Of a DNA stretch of 64,000 nt, positions 51,633 to 61,400 are shown in pieces. Position numbers and translations under genes: made by a program. The notes beneath the pieces are model-generated. The model was not told the origin of the DNA. It ran no database searches and saw only the letters and a list, made by a program, of their open reading frames with translations. Each line of letters opens with the position of its first letter. Within the stretch, counting starts at the first letter, position 1. This DNA is from Ureibacillus manganicus DSM 26584 (lineage in GTDB: Bacteria > Bacillota > Bacilli > Bacillales_A > Planococcaceae), in NCBI RefSeq assembly GCF_000772945.1, contig NZ_JPVN01000017.1, positions 1-64,000 on the forward strand, read 5' to 3'.

Positions 51633-52811
51633 ATGAAAGAAGTAGTAATCGTAGGGGCAGCAAGAACGGCAATTGGAACTATGGGTGGAACAATTAAGGA
51701 TCTACATCCTTCTGAATTAGGTGCAATTGCAATTAAAGAAGCATTACAAAGAGCGGGTGTAGCAGCGGAATCAGTTGAAGAAGTCATTGTTGGTAGTGTT
51801 GGGCAAGTTGCTGAAAACGCTTTTATCGCACGCATGTGTGCAATTGAAGCAGGAATTCCTACTCATTCAACAGCATTAACGGTGAATCGTCTATGTGGTT
51901 CAGGACTACAAGCTATTAATAGTGCAGTGCAAGCAATTCAAACAAACCAAGCGGATATTATCGTTGCAGCTGGAACAGAAAATATGGATTTACTTCCATA
52001 CTACGTTCGAAAAGGCAGATACGGATATAAAATGGGTCATGACATTTTAGAAGATGGTTTATTAACTGCATTAACAGATCCATTTGGAAAATATGCAATG
52101 GGTGTTACAGCTGAAAAAGTAGCTGAACGTTTTAACGTTTCTCGTGAAGAACAAGACGCATTTGCATTAAAGAGCCAAGAAAAGGCTAAACAAGCAATTG
52201 AAAACGGTTACTTCGACGATGAAATTGTACCTGTTGAAGTAAAAGGCAGAAGAGGCGAAGTAACAATCTTTAATAAGGATGAGCATCCTCGCGACACTTC
52301 CCTTGAAAAGTTAGCAAAACTTAAACCAGCATTTGTTGAAAATGGAACTGTTACTCCAGGGAATGCATCTGGTATTAACCAAGGCGCAGGGGCAGTAGTC
52401 ATTATGTCTAAAGAAAAAGCAGACGAATTAGGATTAAAACCTCTTGCTTATATTCGCGAACAAGCGGTAGCTGGTGTTGACCCAGAAATTATGGGATTTG
52501 CGCCATCACCTGCAGTGAAAAAAGTATTAGATAAAGCAGGATTAACATTAAATGATATCGATTTAATCGAATTAAATGAAGCATTTGCTGCACAATCTGT
52601 AGCAGTTATTAAAGATTTAGAAATTGATGAAGAAAAAGTTAACCCGAATGGTGGAGCAATTGCACTAGGACACCCAATTGGTGCGAGTGGAACAATCTTA
52701 ACTGTGAAATCAATTTATGACATGAAACGTAGAGGTCTAAAACGTGCCATTATCACAATGTGTATTGGTGGAGGCCAAGGAATCGCTACTATTATCGAAA
52801 ACGCTGAGTAA
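51633..52811 (+). CDS. Acetyl-CoA acetyltransferase (thiolase)
   Basis: 392 residues. The classical thiolase residues are C88 (NRLCGSGLQAI), H347 (GHPIGASG) and C377 (ITMCIGGGQG). It cleaves or forms acetoacetyl-CoA-type 3-oxoacyl-CoA. The start at 51633 (MKEVVIVGAARTAIG) has AAGGGGATAA upstream; the TTG at 51615 overlaps that site. It is the first gene of a four-gene operon under two LacI-type operators. With HBD, which shares the operator, it completes the last steps of beta-oxidation-like cleavage. Confidence 0.96.
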   Translation: MKEVVIVGAARTAIGTMGGTIKDLHPSELGAIAIKEALQRAGVAAESVEEVIVGSVGQVAENAFIARMCAIEAGIPTHSTALTVNRLCGSGLQAINSAVQAIQTNQADIIVAAGTENMDLLPYYVRKGRYGYKMGHDILEDGLLTALTDPFGKYAMGVTAEKVAERFNVSREEQDAFALKSQEKAKQAIENGYFDDEIVPVEVKGRRGEVTIFNKDEHPRDTSLEKLAKLKPAFVENGTVTPGNASGINQGAGAVVIMSKEKADELGLKPLAYIREQAVAGVDPEIMGFAPSPAVKKVLDKAGLTLNDIDLIELNEAFAAQSVAVIKDLEIDEEKVNPNGGAIALGHPIGASGTILTVKSIYDMKRRGLKRAIITMCIGGGQGIATIIENAE

Positions 52812-52836
52812 TTTTTAATATAAGGAGAGAATTTCA

Positions 52837-53577
52837 ATGATCGATTTAACAGGAAAAGTAGCCATTGTTACAGGTTCAGCCCGAGGTTTAGGACGCGGAA
52901 TTGCCGAAAAGTTAGCAAGTCTGGGCTCACAAGTAATTATTTCAGATATTAACGCGGAAGGATTAGAAATTACAGCTTCTGAATTCCGTGACAAAGGTTA
53001 TAAAGTAGATTCATATGTTGCGAATGTTGCAAAACGTGAAGATGCTGAAGCATTAGTACAATATGCAATTACTCAACATGGCAAATTAGATATTTTGGTA
53101 AATAACGCAGGTATTAACCGCGATGCGATGCTTCACAAAATGAACCAAGAACAATGGGATAGTGTGATTGGGGTAAATTTAACTGGTGTATTCAACGTTT
53201 TACAACCAGCAGCAATCCATATGCGTGAACAACAATCGGGTCGCATTATTAACATTTCATCTGCAAGTTGGTTAGGAAATATCGGGCAAGCAAACTACGC
53301 AGCAGCAAAAGCAGGTGTGGTTGGTTTAACAAAAACGGCAGCTCGTGAACTAGCTAAATTTAATGTGACATGTAATGCGATTTGTCCAGGATTTATCGAA
53401 ACAGATATGACACGTGGTGTACCAGAAAAAGTTTGGGATACGATGATTTCAAAAATTCCGATGGGCAGAGCAGGTAAACCAGAAGATGTGGCTAACATGA
53501 TTGCCTATTTAGCATCTGACCAAGCTTCTTATATTACATCTGAAGTTATTAATGTTGGTGGGGGCTTTATTCTCTAA
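52837..53577 (+). CDS. SDR family 3-oxoacyl reductase (FabG/PhaB-like)
   Basis: 246 residues, very close to FabG/acetoacetyl-CoA reductase in layout: VTGSARGLGRGIAEKLA (about 10-26), NNAGINRDAMLHKM, catalytic Ser in IINISSASWLGNIGQ, Y-K in ANYAAAKAGVVG, and NAICPGFIETDMT. The hydrophilic residue pattern after beta-2 (ISDINAEG) points to NAD rather than NADP. It sits 25 nt after the thiolase and probably acts on 3-hydroxy/3-oxoacyl-CoA. With HBD the organism would have two enzymes of opposite stereospecificity (inference). Confidence 0.92.
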   Translation: MIDLTGKVAIVTGSARGLGRGIAEKLASLGSQVIISDINAEGLEITASEFRDKGYKVDSYVANVAKREDAEALVQYAITQHGKLDILVNNAGINRDAMLHKMNQEQWDSVIGVNLTGVFNVLQPAAIHMREQQSGRIINISSASWLGNIGQANYAAAKAGVVGLTKTAARELAKFNVTCNAICPGFIETDMTRGVPEKVWDTMISKIPMGRAGKPEDVANMIAYLASDQASYITSEVINVGGGFIL

Positions 53578-53593
53578 AATAGGGGTGTACTTG

Positions 53594-55189
53594 ATGGGAA
53601 ATAAATTACTATCTGTCAAAGATGCAGTTGATTTAATAAAAAATGATTCAAGTATTGCGGTGGCTGGATTTGCGATTATGGGTTCCTGCGATACGATTTT
53701 GAAAGAAATTGAAAGAAGATATTTAGAGACAAAACAGCCATCCAATTTAACATTAATACACAGTGCAGGTTGCAGTGATCGTGTTGATGGAATTGAACAC
53801 TTAGCATATAAAGGTCTTGTAAATAGAATCATCGGCGCACATTGGGGATTAGCTCCAAAATGGGGAGAACTTATTCACAAAAACGAAGTAGAGTGTCATT
53901 GCTTACCACAAGGGCAATTGACACATCTATTCCGTGCAATGGCCTCTGGTAAAAGTGGAAACCTTTCAAAAGTAGGTCTAGGTACGTTTGTTGACCCTCG
54001 AGTTGAAGGCGGGTTAATGAATAACAAAGCAAAAGAAACGACTAGTTTAGTAGACGTGATTGATATAAAGGGTGAAGAGTATTTATTTTACAATTCAGTT
54101 CATGTAGATGTAGCCATCATCCGCGGTACTACTGCAGATGAATTTGGAAACATCACTATGGAAGACGAAGCGATTAAACTTGAAGCACTTTCCGTTGCCC
54201 AAACAGCAAAAAGATTTGGTGGAAAGGTAATTGCTCAGGTGAAAAATATCGCTCGTAAAGGAACTCTTCATGCGAAAGACGTTGTTATTCCAGGCATTTT
54301 TGTCGATGCAATCGTTCTAGCAGAAGATCCAACAACTGAACATAAACAAACATCTTCTGCATTTTACGATCCAGTTTACTCTGGGGATATTAAAGTCCCT
54401 CAAAAAGCGCTTCAACCAATTCCTTTAGGTGTAAGGAAAATCATTGGTCGACGTGGAGTAATGGAATTATTCCCAAATGCAGTAGTGAATCTTGGAATTG
54501 GTATTCCAGGAGATACAATCGGACCAGTAGCTAGTGAAGAAGGTATTTTAAAAGATATTCACTTAACTGTTGAATCAGGAGTTATCGGTGGTGTTCCTTC
54601 TGGAGGAACTGATTTCGGTATTGGGAAAAATGCTGATGCAATCATTGAGCATCCATATTTGTTTGATTACTACAATGGTGCCGGCGTTGACCTTACCTTC
54701 ATGGGAATGGCTGAAGTGGATTCAGCAGGAAATATCAATGTTAGTAAATTAGGAGATCGTGCCGTTGGCTGTGGTGGTTTTATCGATATTACTCAACCTG
54801 CTAAAAAGGTAGTATTTTTAGGAACTTTCACTGCAGGTGGACTTGATGTTGAAATCTCTAATGGCAAATTAAAAATAATAACTGAAGGTAAACACCGCAA
54901 ATTCTTAAAAAATGTTAAACAAATCACATTTAGCGGTAATTATGCTCGGGAGCAAAAACAGCATGTGTATTACGTTACTGAACGTGCTGTCTTCAAACTA
55001 AGTCAAGAAGGTGTGGAGTTAATAGAATATGCACCTGGCATTGATATTGAAAGAGACATTTTAAGCAATATGGACTTTATGCCAATCATTTCTCCAAATT
55101 TAAAAGAAATGCCTAAAGAATTATTTAATCATTCTGTGATGAATATTAGTAATGCATTTAATGGACAAAAGTCTGCTGTAATGTCATAG
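53594..55189 (+). CDS. Acyl-CoA:acetate/propionate CoA-transferase A (family I, fused subunits)
   Basis: 531 residues, alpha and beta CoA-transferase domains in one chain as in propionate CoA-transferase and YdiF. The catalytic Glu is E327 in LTVESGVIGG; VNLGIGIPGDTIG and GAGVDLTFMGMAEVDSAGNI are typical of the second domain. It moves CoA between carboxylates through a glutamyl-CoA intermediate. ATG 53594 with AGGGGTG upstream is chosen over an in-frame start inside the SDR gene. A tandem paralogue follows. Confidence 0.93.
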   Translation: MGNKLLSVKDAVDLIKNDSSIAVAGFAIMGSCDTILKEIERRYLETKQPSNLTLIHSAGCSDRVDGIEHLAYKGLVNRIIGAHWGLAPKWGELIHKNEVECHCLPQGQLTHLFRAMASGKSGNLSKVGLGTFVDPRVEGGLMNNKAKETTSLVDVIDIKGEEYLFYNSVHVDVAIIRGTTADEFGNITMEDEAIKLEALSVAQTAKRFGGKVIAQVKNIARKGTLHAKDVVIPGIFVDAIVLAEDPTTEHKQTSSAFYDPVYSGDIKVPQKALQPIPLGVRKIIGRRGVMELFPNAVVNLGIGIPGDTIGPVASEEGILKDIHLTVESGVIGGVPSGGTDFGIGKNADAIIEHPYLFDYYNGAGVDLTFMGMAEVDSAGNINVSKLGDRAVGCGGFIDITQPAKKVVFLGTFTAGGLDVEISNGKLKIITEGKHRKFLKNVKQITFSGNYAREQKQHVYYVTERAVFKLSQEGVELIEYAPGIDIERDILSNMDFMPIISPNLKEMPKELFNHSVMNISNAFNGQKSAVMS

Positions 55190-55242
55190 GTTTACGATAC
55201 CTCAATCATAAGTTGAGAACGAACATAAACAAGGGGGATCAT

Positions 55243-56835
55243 ATGGCAAATTTAATAGATGCAATGGAACTTGCGAAAAAAATTCCAGACAATAGTACCA
55301 TTGGGCTAGTTGGTTTTGGGGGAATTGGTCAGTGTGATAAAATATTGCGTTCCATAGGGGAAAATTTCAAAGAAACTGGCCATCCAAAAAATTTGACTGT
55401 GTTCCATACTGCAGGGCAATCTGACACGACAAATGGGATTGAACATATCGCAGAGGAAGGTTTAATTGGCCGAATTATTGGCGGACATTGGGGGTTAGCT
55501 CCAAAGGCAAGAAAGTTAATTCAAGAAAATAAAGTAGATTGTTACTGCTGGCCACAAGGTCAACTAACACATCTATTGCGTGCAATGGCAAATAAATTGC
55601 CAGGACAAATTTCGCCTGTCGGATTAGGGACTTTCGTCGATCCACGAATTGAAGGCGGTAAATTTAATGAAAGAACTAAAGCTCTAGATGATCTTGTTCA
55701 AGTGATTCATATCAATGACGAGGAGTTTTTACTATATCCATCGATTCCATTAGATTATGTATTTATCCGTGGAACAAGTATCGATGAAGCTGGGAACCTT
55801 ACAACAGATGAAGAACCACTCAAATTAGAAATTTTGTCTGCTGCACAGGCAGCTAAAGCTTATGGTGGAAAAGTGATTGCACAAGTAAAATATGTAGCGC
55901 AAAAAGAATCTTTCCATCCAAAGCAAGTAGTGGTTCCAAGTTATTTAATCGATGAGTATGTACTAGTAGAAGACCCTGCAAAGGACCATAGACAAACATT
56001 TAGTGAAGTCTTTTCACCAGTATTCGCTGGCGATATTCGTACACCAAAAGAATCAATCGATGCAATTCCACTCGATATTCGAAAAATTATTGGACGTCGA
56101 GCAATTAAAGAATTGCAGAAAAATAATGTCGTTAACTTAGGGATTGGGATTCCGGGAGATGTTATTGGAAACATTGCAAACGAAGAAGGCATTGGGCAAG
56201 ATATCGTATTAACGATGGAATCTGGAGTCGTTGGTGGTAGTTCAGTAGGGAAAAATGAGTTTGGTGTAGCTAGGAATGCAGATGCAATCCTTGAGCACGA
56301 ATACTTATTTGATTATTATCATGGAACTGGTATCGATGTCACTTTTATGGGTGGAGCAGAAGTCGATGAGTTCGGAAATGTGAATGTATCAAACTTTGGT
56401 GGAAGAGCTGTTGGTTGTGGTGGTTTTATCGATATAACGCAAACTGCTAAAAAGGTTGTTTTTCTAACGACATTCACAGCTGATGGGCTAAAAGTTGCCA
56501 TTGATAATGGTCGATTACAAATCCTACAAGAAGGTAAAGTTTCTAAATTTACGAATCATGTTCAACAAATTACATTTAGCGGAAGATACGCATCTACCCA
56601 TTCTAAAAATGTAATTTATGTAACTGAGCGAGCTGTCTTTACATTAACGAAGGATGGTTTAGAGCTTACTGAAATCGCACCAGGTATTGAACTTCAAAAG
56701 GATATATTGGATCATATGAAGTTTAAGCCAATCATTTCAAAAAATCTAAAAGTGATGGATATGGAAATTTTCAGCGATCAACTGTTAGGAATTGCAAATG
56801 AATGGAATAGACAAGTAGAAACAGTGAACTCATAA
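55243..56835 (+). CDS. Acyl-CoA:acetate/propionate CoA-transferase B, tandem paralogue
   Basis: 530 residues, colinear with the preceding CoA-transferase throughout, including LTMESGVVGG with catalytic E326 and VNLGIGIPGDVIG. The two are diverged enough not to be a recent duplication; for example the C-terminal helices differ. Adjacent paralogues suggest either a hetero-oligomer or different acid specificities for activating substrates and releasing products. The ATG at 55243 has AAGGGGGAT upstream. A strong terminator follows. Confidence 0.93.
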   Translation: MANLIDAMELAKKIPDNSTIGLVGFGGIGQCDKILRSIGENFKETGHPKNLTVFHTAGQSDTTNGIEHIAEEGLIGRIIGGHWGLAPKARKLIQENKVDCYCWPQGQLTHLLRAMANKLPGQISPVGLGTFVDPRIEGGKFNERTKALDDLVQVIHINDEEFLLYPSIPLDYVFIRGTSIDEAGNLTTDEEPLKLEILSAAQAAKAYGGKVIAQVKYVAQKESFHPKQVVVPSYLIDEYVLVEDPAKDHRQTFSEVFSPVFAGDIRTPKESIDAIPLDIRKIIGRRAIKELQKNNVVNLGIGIPGDVIGNIANEEGIGQDIVLTMESGVVGGSSVGKNEFGVARNADAILEHEYLFDYYHGTGIDVTFMGGAEVDEFGNVNVSNFGGRAVGCGGFIDITQTAKKVVFLTTFTADGLKVAIDNGRLQILQEGKVSKFTNHVQQITFSGRYASTHSKNVIYVTERAVFTLTKDGLELTEIAPGIELQKDILDHMKFKPIISKNLKVMDMEIFSDQLLGIANEWNRQVETVNS

Positions 56836-56863
56836 AGATAAGTCAACTTCATTACCAAATTGA

Positions 56864-56890
56864 GGGGAATCATTATCGATTCCCTTTTTT
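56864..56890 (+). terminator. Terminator of the thiolase/CoA-transferase operon
   Basis: GGGAATC (56865-56871) and GATTCCC (56878-56884) with a 6-nt loop are followed by six Ts. Confidence 0.88.
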
Positions 56891-56908
56891 AAGTGGGGGA
56901 TTGCAGAA

Positions 56909-57586
56909 ATGAGTAGTAAATCAGCTAATCAGGATTTGAAAGAAATACAAACAGATGATTTTGGTGATCGATTCTTACCTTTAGTAGAAGTAATTCATGA
57001 AATAGTAGAGGGAAGTAAGGCCCCAATCATCATGGCTTTAGAAGGTCGATGCGGAAGTGGCAAAAGTACACTTTCAACATTTCTTAGAGGAAAGTTCGAT
57101 TGTAATGTGATCCATATGGACGATTTTTTCCTACCACCAAATTTAAGGACTAATGAGCGATTAAATGAGCCTGGGGGAAATATTCACTACGAGAGATTTA
57201 TAGAAGAAGTTATTCATCCTTTGAAGGAGAATAGCGCATTTTCTTATAATGCTTTTCAATGCTCAGATGGTTCGTCTAGTAGAAAAGAATTACAACCTGC
57301 GAGGCTTACGATCATAGAGGGAGTCTACAGTCTTCATCCGAAACTGCAATCAATTTACGATTATAAAGTTTTCCTTACGATGAGTCCAAAAGAACAAATT
57401 AGACGATTATCTAAAAGGAATGAAAAGATGTTAGATAAGTTTATAAACATATGGATACCACTTGAAGAAAAATACTACTCTACTTTTCAAGTAGAAAAGT
57501 ACTGTGATTTTATTTTTAATACAGAAACATGCTCTCTGACCGTAAATTCAGAGACAAGCGTTTTTAAAGGAGATGAGTCTAATTGA
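56909..57586 (+). CDS. Uridine kinase-like P-loop kinase
   Basis: 225 residues. The Walker A motif is GRCGSGKST (residues 46-54), followed by HMDDFFLPPNLRTNERLNEP with the substrate-side Asp pair, and IIEGVYSLHPKL. This is the uridine kinase/phosphoribulokinase/type I pantothenate kinase superfamily. The length and DDFF motif resemble uridine-kinase-like proteins of unassigned substrate. Its stop overlaps the start of an ECF transporter S-component, a pairing that suggests phosphorylative trapping of an imported vitamin or nucleoside (inference). Confidence 0.85.
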   Translation: MSSKSANQDLKEIQTDDFGDRFLPLVEVIHEIVEGSKAPIIMALEGRCGSGKSTLSTFLRGKFDCNVIHMDDFFLPPNLRTNERLNEPGGNIHYERFIEEVIHPLKENSAFSYNAFQCSDGSSSRKELQPARLTIIEGVYSLHPKLQSIYDYKVFLTMSPKEQIRRLSKRNEKMLDKFINIWIPLEEKYYSTFQVEKYCDFIFNTETCSLTVNSETSVFKGDESN

Positions 57587-58119
57587 ATAATGTCATTCGA
57601 AATATAGTTTTTACCTCTCTATGTATTGCAATAGGACTTCTTTTACCTCAATTCATAAAGATTATTCCTGTGATGAATATTGGAGCCGTTTTATTACCAA
57701 TGCATATTCCAGTATTAATTTGTGGAATTTTGTGTGGATGGAGATTTGGAGTCATTTGTGGCGCAACATTACCAATCTTAGCTTACGTTTTAACAGGAAT
57801 GCCACCAATTTTCCCAATTGGTATTTCCATGATGTTTGAGCTTGCTACATATGGATTACTGACTGGACTATTATATGAACTTACAAAGGGGAAAATATAT
57901 ATTTCTCTAATAGGTGCCATGATTGGTGGACGCCTTGTTATGGGCATCGCAAATACCATCTTGTTTAACTTTGCGGGTAATGCATTTGGCTGGATGGCTT
58001 TCATTTCAAGCGCGTTCATCACAGCTTTACCAGGGATCATCATTCAATTAATCATCATTCCTGTTATTATTATGGCACTTCAAAGAAACCTTGTGTGGAA
58101 GCAAGCTACACAATACTAG
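57583..58119 (+). CDS. ECF transporter substrate-binding (S) component
   Basis: 178 residues with about six hydrophobic segments and the S-component layout. NIGAVLLPMHIPVLICGILC and GWRFGVICGATLPILAYVL are typical of the fold, and FPIGISMMFELATYGLLTGL follows. S-components bind a vitamin or precursor and work with a shared energising module (EcfT/EcfA), not encoded here. TTG 57583 overlaps the kinase stop by 4 nt and has AAGGAGATGAG upstream. A pantothenate-like cargo would suit the CoA-heavy island, but that is only a hypothesis. A terminator follows. Confidence 0.85.
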   Translation: MNNVIRNIVFTSLCIAIGLLLPQFIKIIPVMNIGAVLLPMHIPVLICGILCGWRFGVICGATLPILAYVLTGMPPIFPIGISMMFELATYGLLTGLLYELTKGKIYISLIGAMIGGRLVMGIANTILFNFAGNAFGWMAFISSAFITALPGIIIQLIIIPVIIMALQRNLVWKQATQY

Positions 58120-58182
58120 TGGTACAAGTGGATAGAATTACCTATGTCGAAACTATATTAATATAAATAAATATCTCAATGG

Positions 58183-58219
58183 GACCACAATTTGATAGTA
58201 AATTGTGGTCTATTTTTTA
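58183..58219 (+). terminator. Terminator after the ECF S-component
   Basis: GACCACAATTT pairs perfectly with AAATTGTGGTC across GATAGT, followed by TATTTTTTA. Confidence 0.9.
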
Positions 58220-58417
58220 TTCTATTTATATAACAATAAAACTATCAATATAAGGAGGGGGGTATCTAGTCCTGGATTCTTTAGACTAATCTAGTACAGT
58301 AAACCTGTCCCGTACTCTCTAATTTCGTCCCAATTACACAGAAATTTGTCATAGTTTTTGAATCTCCGGTACTAGCAATTTCAAAAGGACAAACTCTTAT
58401 ATTAATAGAATATTAAG

Positions 58418-58445
58418 ACTATGAATGGATTACTTCATTCATAGT
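58418..58445 (+). promoter_or_regulatory. Leader hairpin before the subtilase gene
   Basis: ACTATGAATG and CATTCATAGT form a perfect 10-bp stem with an 8-nt loop, ending 16 nt before the AAGGGAGG ribosome site. There is no U-tract, so it is more likely an mRNA-stabilising structure or protein site than a terminator. The rest of 58220-58417 holds GTCCC-repeat fragments and nothing else recognised. Confidence 0.45.
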
Positions 58446-58475
58446 GTGATTTGTCAGCGAAAGGGAGGAATTGTA

Positions 58476-61400
58476 TTGGGGAAAAAGTTTGTAAGTAAGT
58501 TCTTTAGTTTGTTTGTGGTACTAGCAATGGTCATTTCATTGTTCGGTCCAGCAATGACTGTTTCAGCAAATGAGGCAAACGTGCCGTTCAAGTCAAACAG
58601 TCAAAGCGAAAGTACAATGCAATTAAAAGCTGCCATCGTAGAGCAATTGAATGTGATCGAAGGCGGTCCAAAGCTTCACAAAGATTTACAAGGGTTAACA
58701 GGCAATCAGGAAGTTGCAGTTATTATTCATTTATCTGAAAAACCTGTTGCGCTTGAAAAGGGAATGAGCCAATTAAAAGGCAAAGGATTCTCTGCAACAC
58801 AAGAAAAACAAGTGAGAGCAAAAGTGAAAGCGCAGCAAGCTGCTGTGAAAAAAGAACTGAATGCTAAAAAGGTTAATTTTAAACAAGGATATGAATTTGA
58901 TACAGTGTTAAATGGTTTTGCAGCAACAGTAAAAGCGGATGATCTTCCAACATTACTTACTGTTGATGGAATAACGTTAGTTGAACCGGACGTTATCGTA
59001 CATGCGATGGAAGAACCGGTAAAATCCAAACCAATATATACAACGCCTATTAAAGACGGCCAATTAGAAGCACAAATGAATACAAGTATTTCATTTTTAG
59101 GAATTGAAAAGCTATGGAATGAAGGGTATGAGGGACAAGGTATTAAAGTTGCCGTTCTTGATACAGGAATAGATGCAGATCATCCAGAATTTGCTGGAAT
59201 CTATAAAGGTGGAAAGAACTTTATTCCACATTCATCGACGTATACAGTACCACGTGCAGATGATGATGCGTCAGAAACATTACCATCAGAACGTCCAGTG
59301 GGAGTACCTGAGTTTAATACGAATGGTAGTTCGTTCTACACATCTCACGGGACACATGTTGCGGGTACAATTGCAGCAATTGGAGCAAATGATTTTGGGA
59401 TTAAAGGGATCGCACCTAAAGTGGATCTTTACGCATATCGCGTACTTGGCGCGTATGGAAGTGGCGCAACTTCTGGAATCGTAAAAGCGATTGATACAGC
59501 GGTTATTGAAAAGATGGATGTTATTAATCTATCACTAGGTGGGGGTTCTAACACGGAAACAGATAGTGGATCATTTGCGATCAATAACGCTATGATGGCT
59601 GGAACAATTGCTGTTATTGCAACAGGAAATTCAGGCCCTAACCGTGGAACAATGGGGACTCCAGCTACATCACGTTTAGGAATTGCTGTTGGTAATACAA
59701 CAAATCCAGAAACGAAGTACAACGGTGAAGTGAATATTACGGTTGGTTCCTATAACTTAACGAAACAATTGCAGTTAATGGGAACAACTTTTGGTAAAGA
59801 TTTAGCGACACAACTTCAAGGGGAATATGAATTAGTTGCTGTTCCTGGCCTTGGAGAGGCTGAAGATTATGAAGGCCTTAATGTAAATGGAAAAGTTGCA
59901 TTAATTTCTCGTGGTGAAATTCCATTTGTTGAAAAAATTGAGTATGCAAAAGCAAACGGTGCAGTAGCTACGATTATCCATAACTTTGCTGGTGGTTCAA
60001 ATGCACCGAATGCATCAGGAACATTTTTAGGCGATGCGTTCGAATTTATTCCAACGTTTGATATGTCTCAAACTGATGGGGATGCGATTCGCGAGGCGTT
60101 AAGTGGTGGAGTAGGAACTGTTACATTTGGTAACTTTGGTTCGACGACTTCTACTGGAGATGAAGTAAATAGTTCAAGTTCACGTGGACCTTCTACTCCA
60201 AACTTTGATATTAAGCCGGATGTATCGGCACCTGGTACAAACATAATGTCGACTATTCCAATGTACAAAGCAGATTTCCCTGATGCTGTTTATGATGAAG
60301 CTTATGCTCGCAAAACGGGAACTTCAATGGCAACACCACATATTGCAGGGATTGCAGCACTTGTTAAACAAGCAAATCCAACTTGGAATGCTTTCGACGT
60401 AAAAGTTGCGCTTTCTAATACAGCAAAATTGCTTGATACGACTAAGTTTGATGTGTTCGCACAAGGTGCTGGTCGTGTAAACGCATATGCTGCAGCTCAC
60501 CCAAGTGTTCTTGCATATGCACTTGATACTGCGGTATTAGATAACAGTGGCGTAATCGTTGATAACTTAAAAGGAACGGTTACTTTTGGTCCTCAGTCAT
60601 TAAAAGAAGGTAATGTTTCTATTTCGAAACAAGTTCTTGTTAAAGATGTAGCGGAACTTGGTGGGAATTATACAGTAACAGTTAATACGACTAAAACATT
60701 TGGTGATGCAAAAGTTACTGTGGACAATCCTTCATTTACATTGGAAGGGGAACAATTGTTAAATGTTACTTTAACTGCTTCTCAAGCAGATGCACCAACG
60801 GGCTCTGAAATTCTTGGCTATATCCATATTATCGGTGAGGGTTCTGAGATTTCATTGCCATTTGCGGCAGACTTTAGTGGAGTTGCTCCAACAGAAATTC
60901 AAAATATGGCTATCACAGAAACAGACCTTTCCTTTGATGGAGATGGCGTGAAGGATTCAGCTGACCTTACATTCACACTGACTGGAGATGTAACAACAAA
61001 CTATATCGAGCTTTGGGATATTATGAATCCAGATGGTGGTTACTATGGAGATGGCTATATTGGTTACTTACATGCAGGGTCTTCTTTAGGAAAAGGGTCT
61101 TGGAGATTAGTTGTTGGTGGACAGTACACTCCTTGGGGCAGTACAACTAGTACGAAGATCCCTGATGGATTATATACAATTGATTTTACAGCATTGACTG
61201 CTAGTGGAGTGATTGGTGACTATGTAGGGCCAATTGTCGTGAAAACGACGAAACCTGAAATTACAGGTTCATTAGCTGATGGTACTGTTACAGGCCAAGT
61301 AACTGACAAATATATTGAGTACAATGAAGAGTTAACTTTATATGGATTAGATTATAATTTAAATGATAAATTACATGCTTCATATGTTGCGACGATCAAT

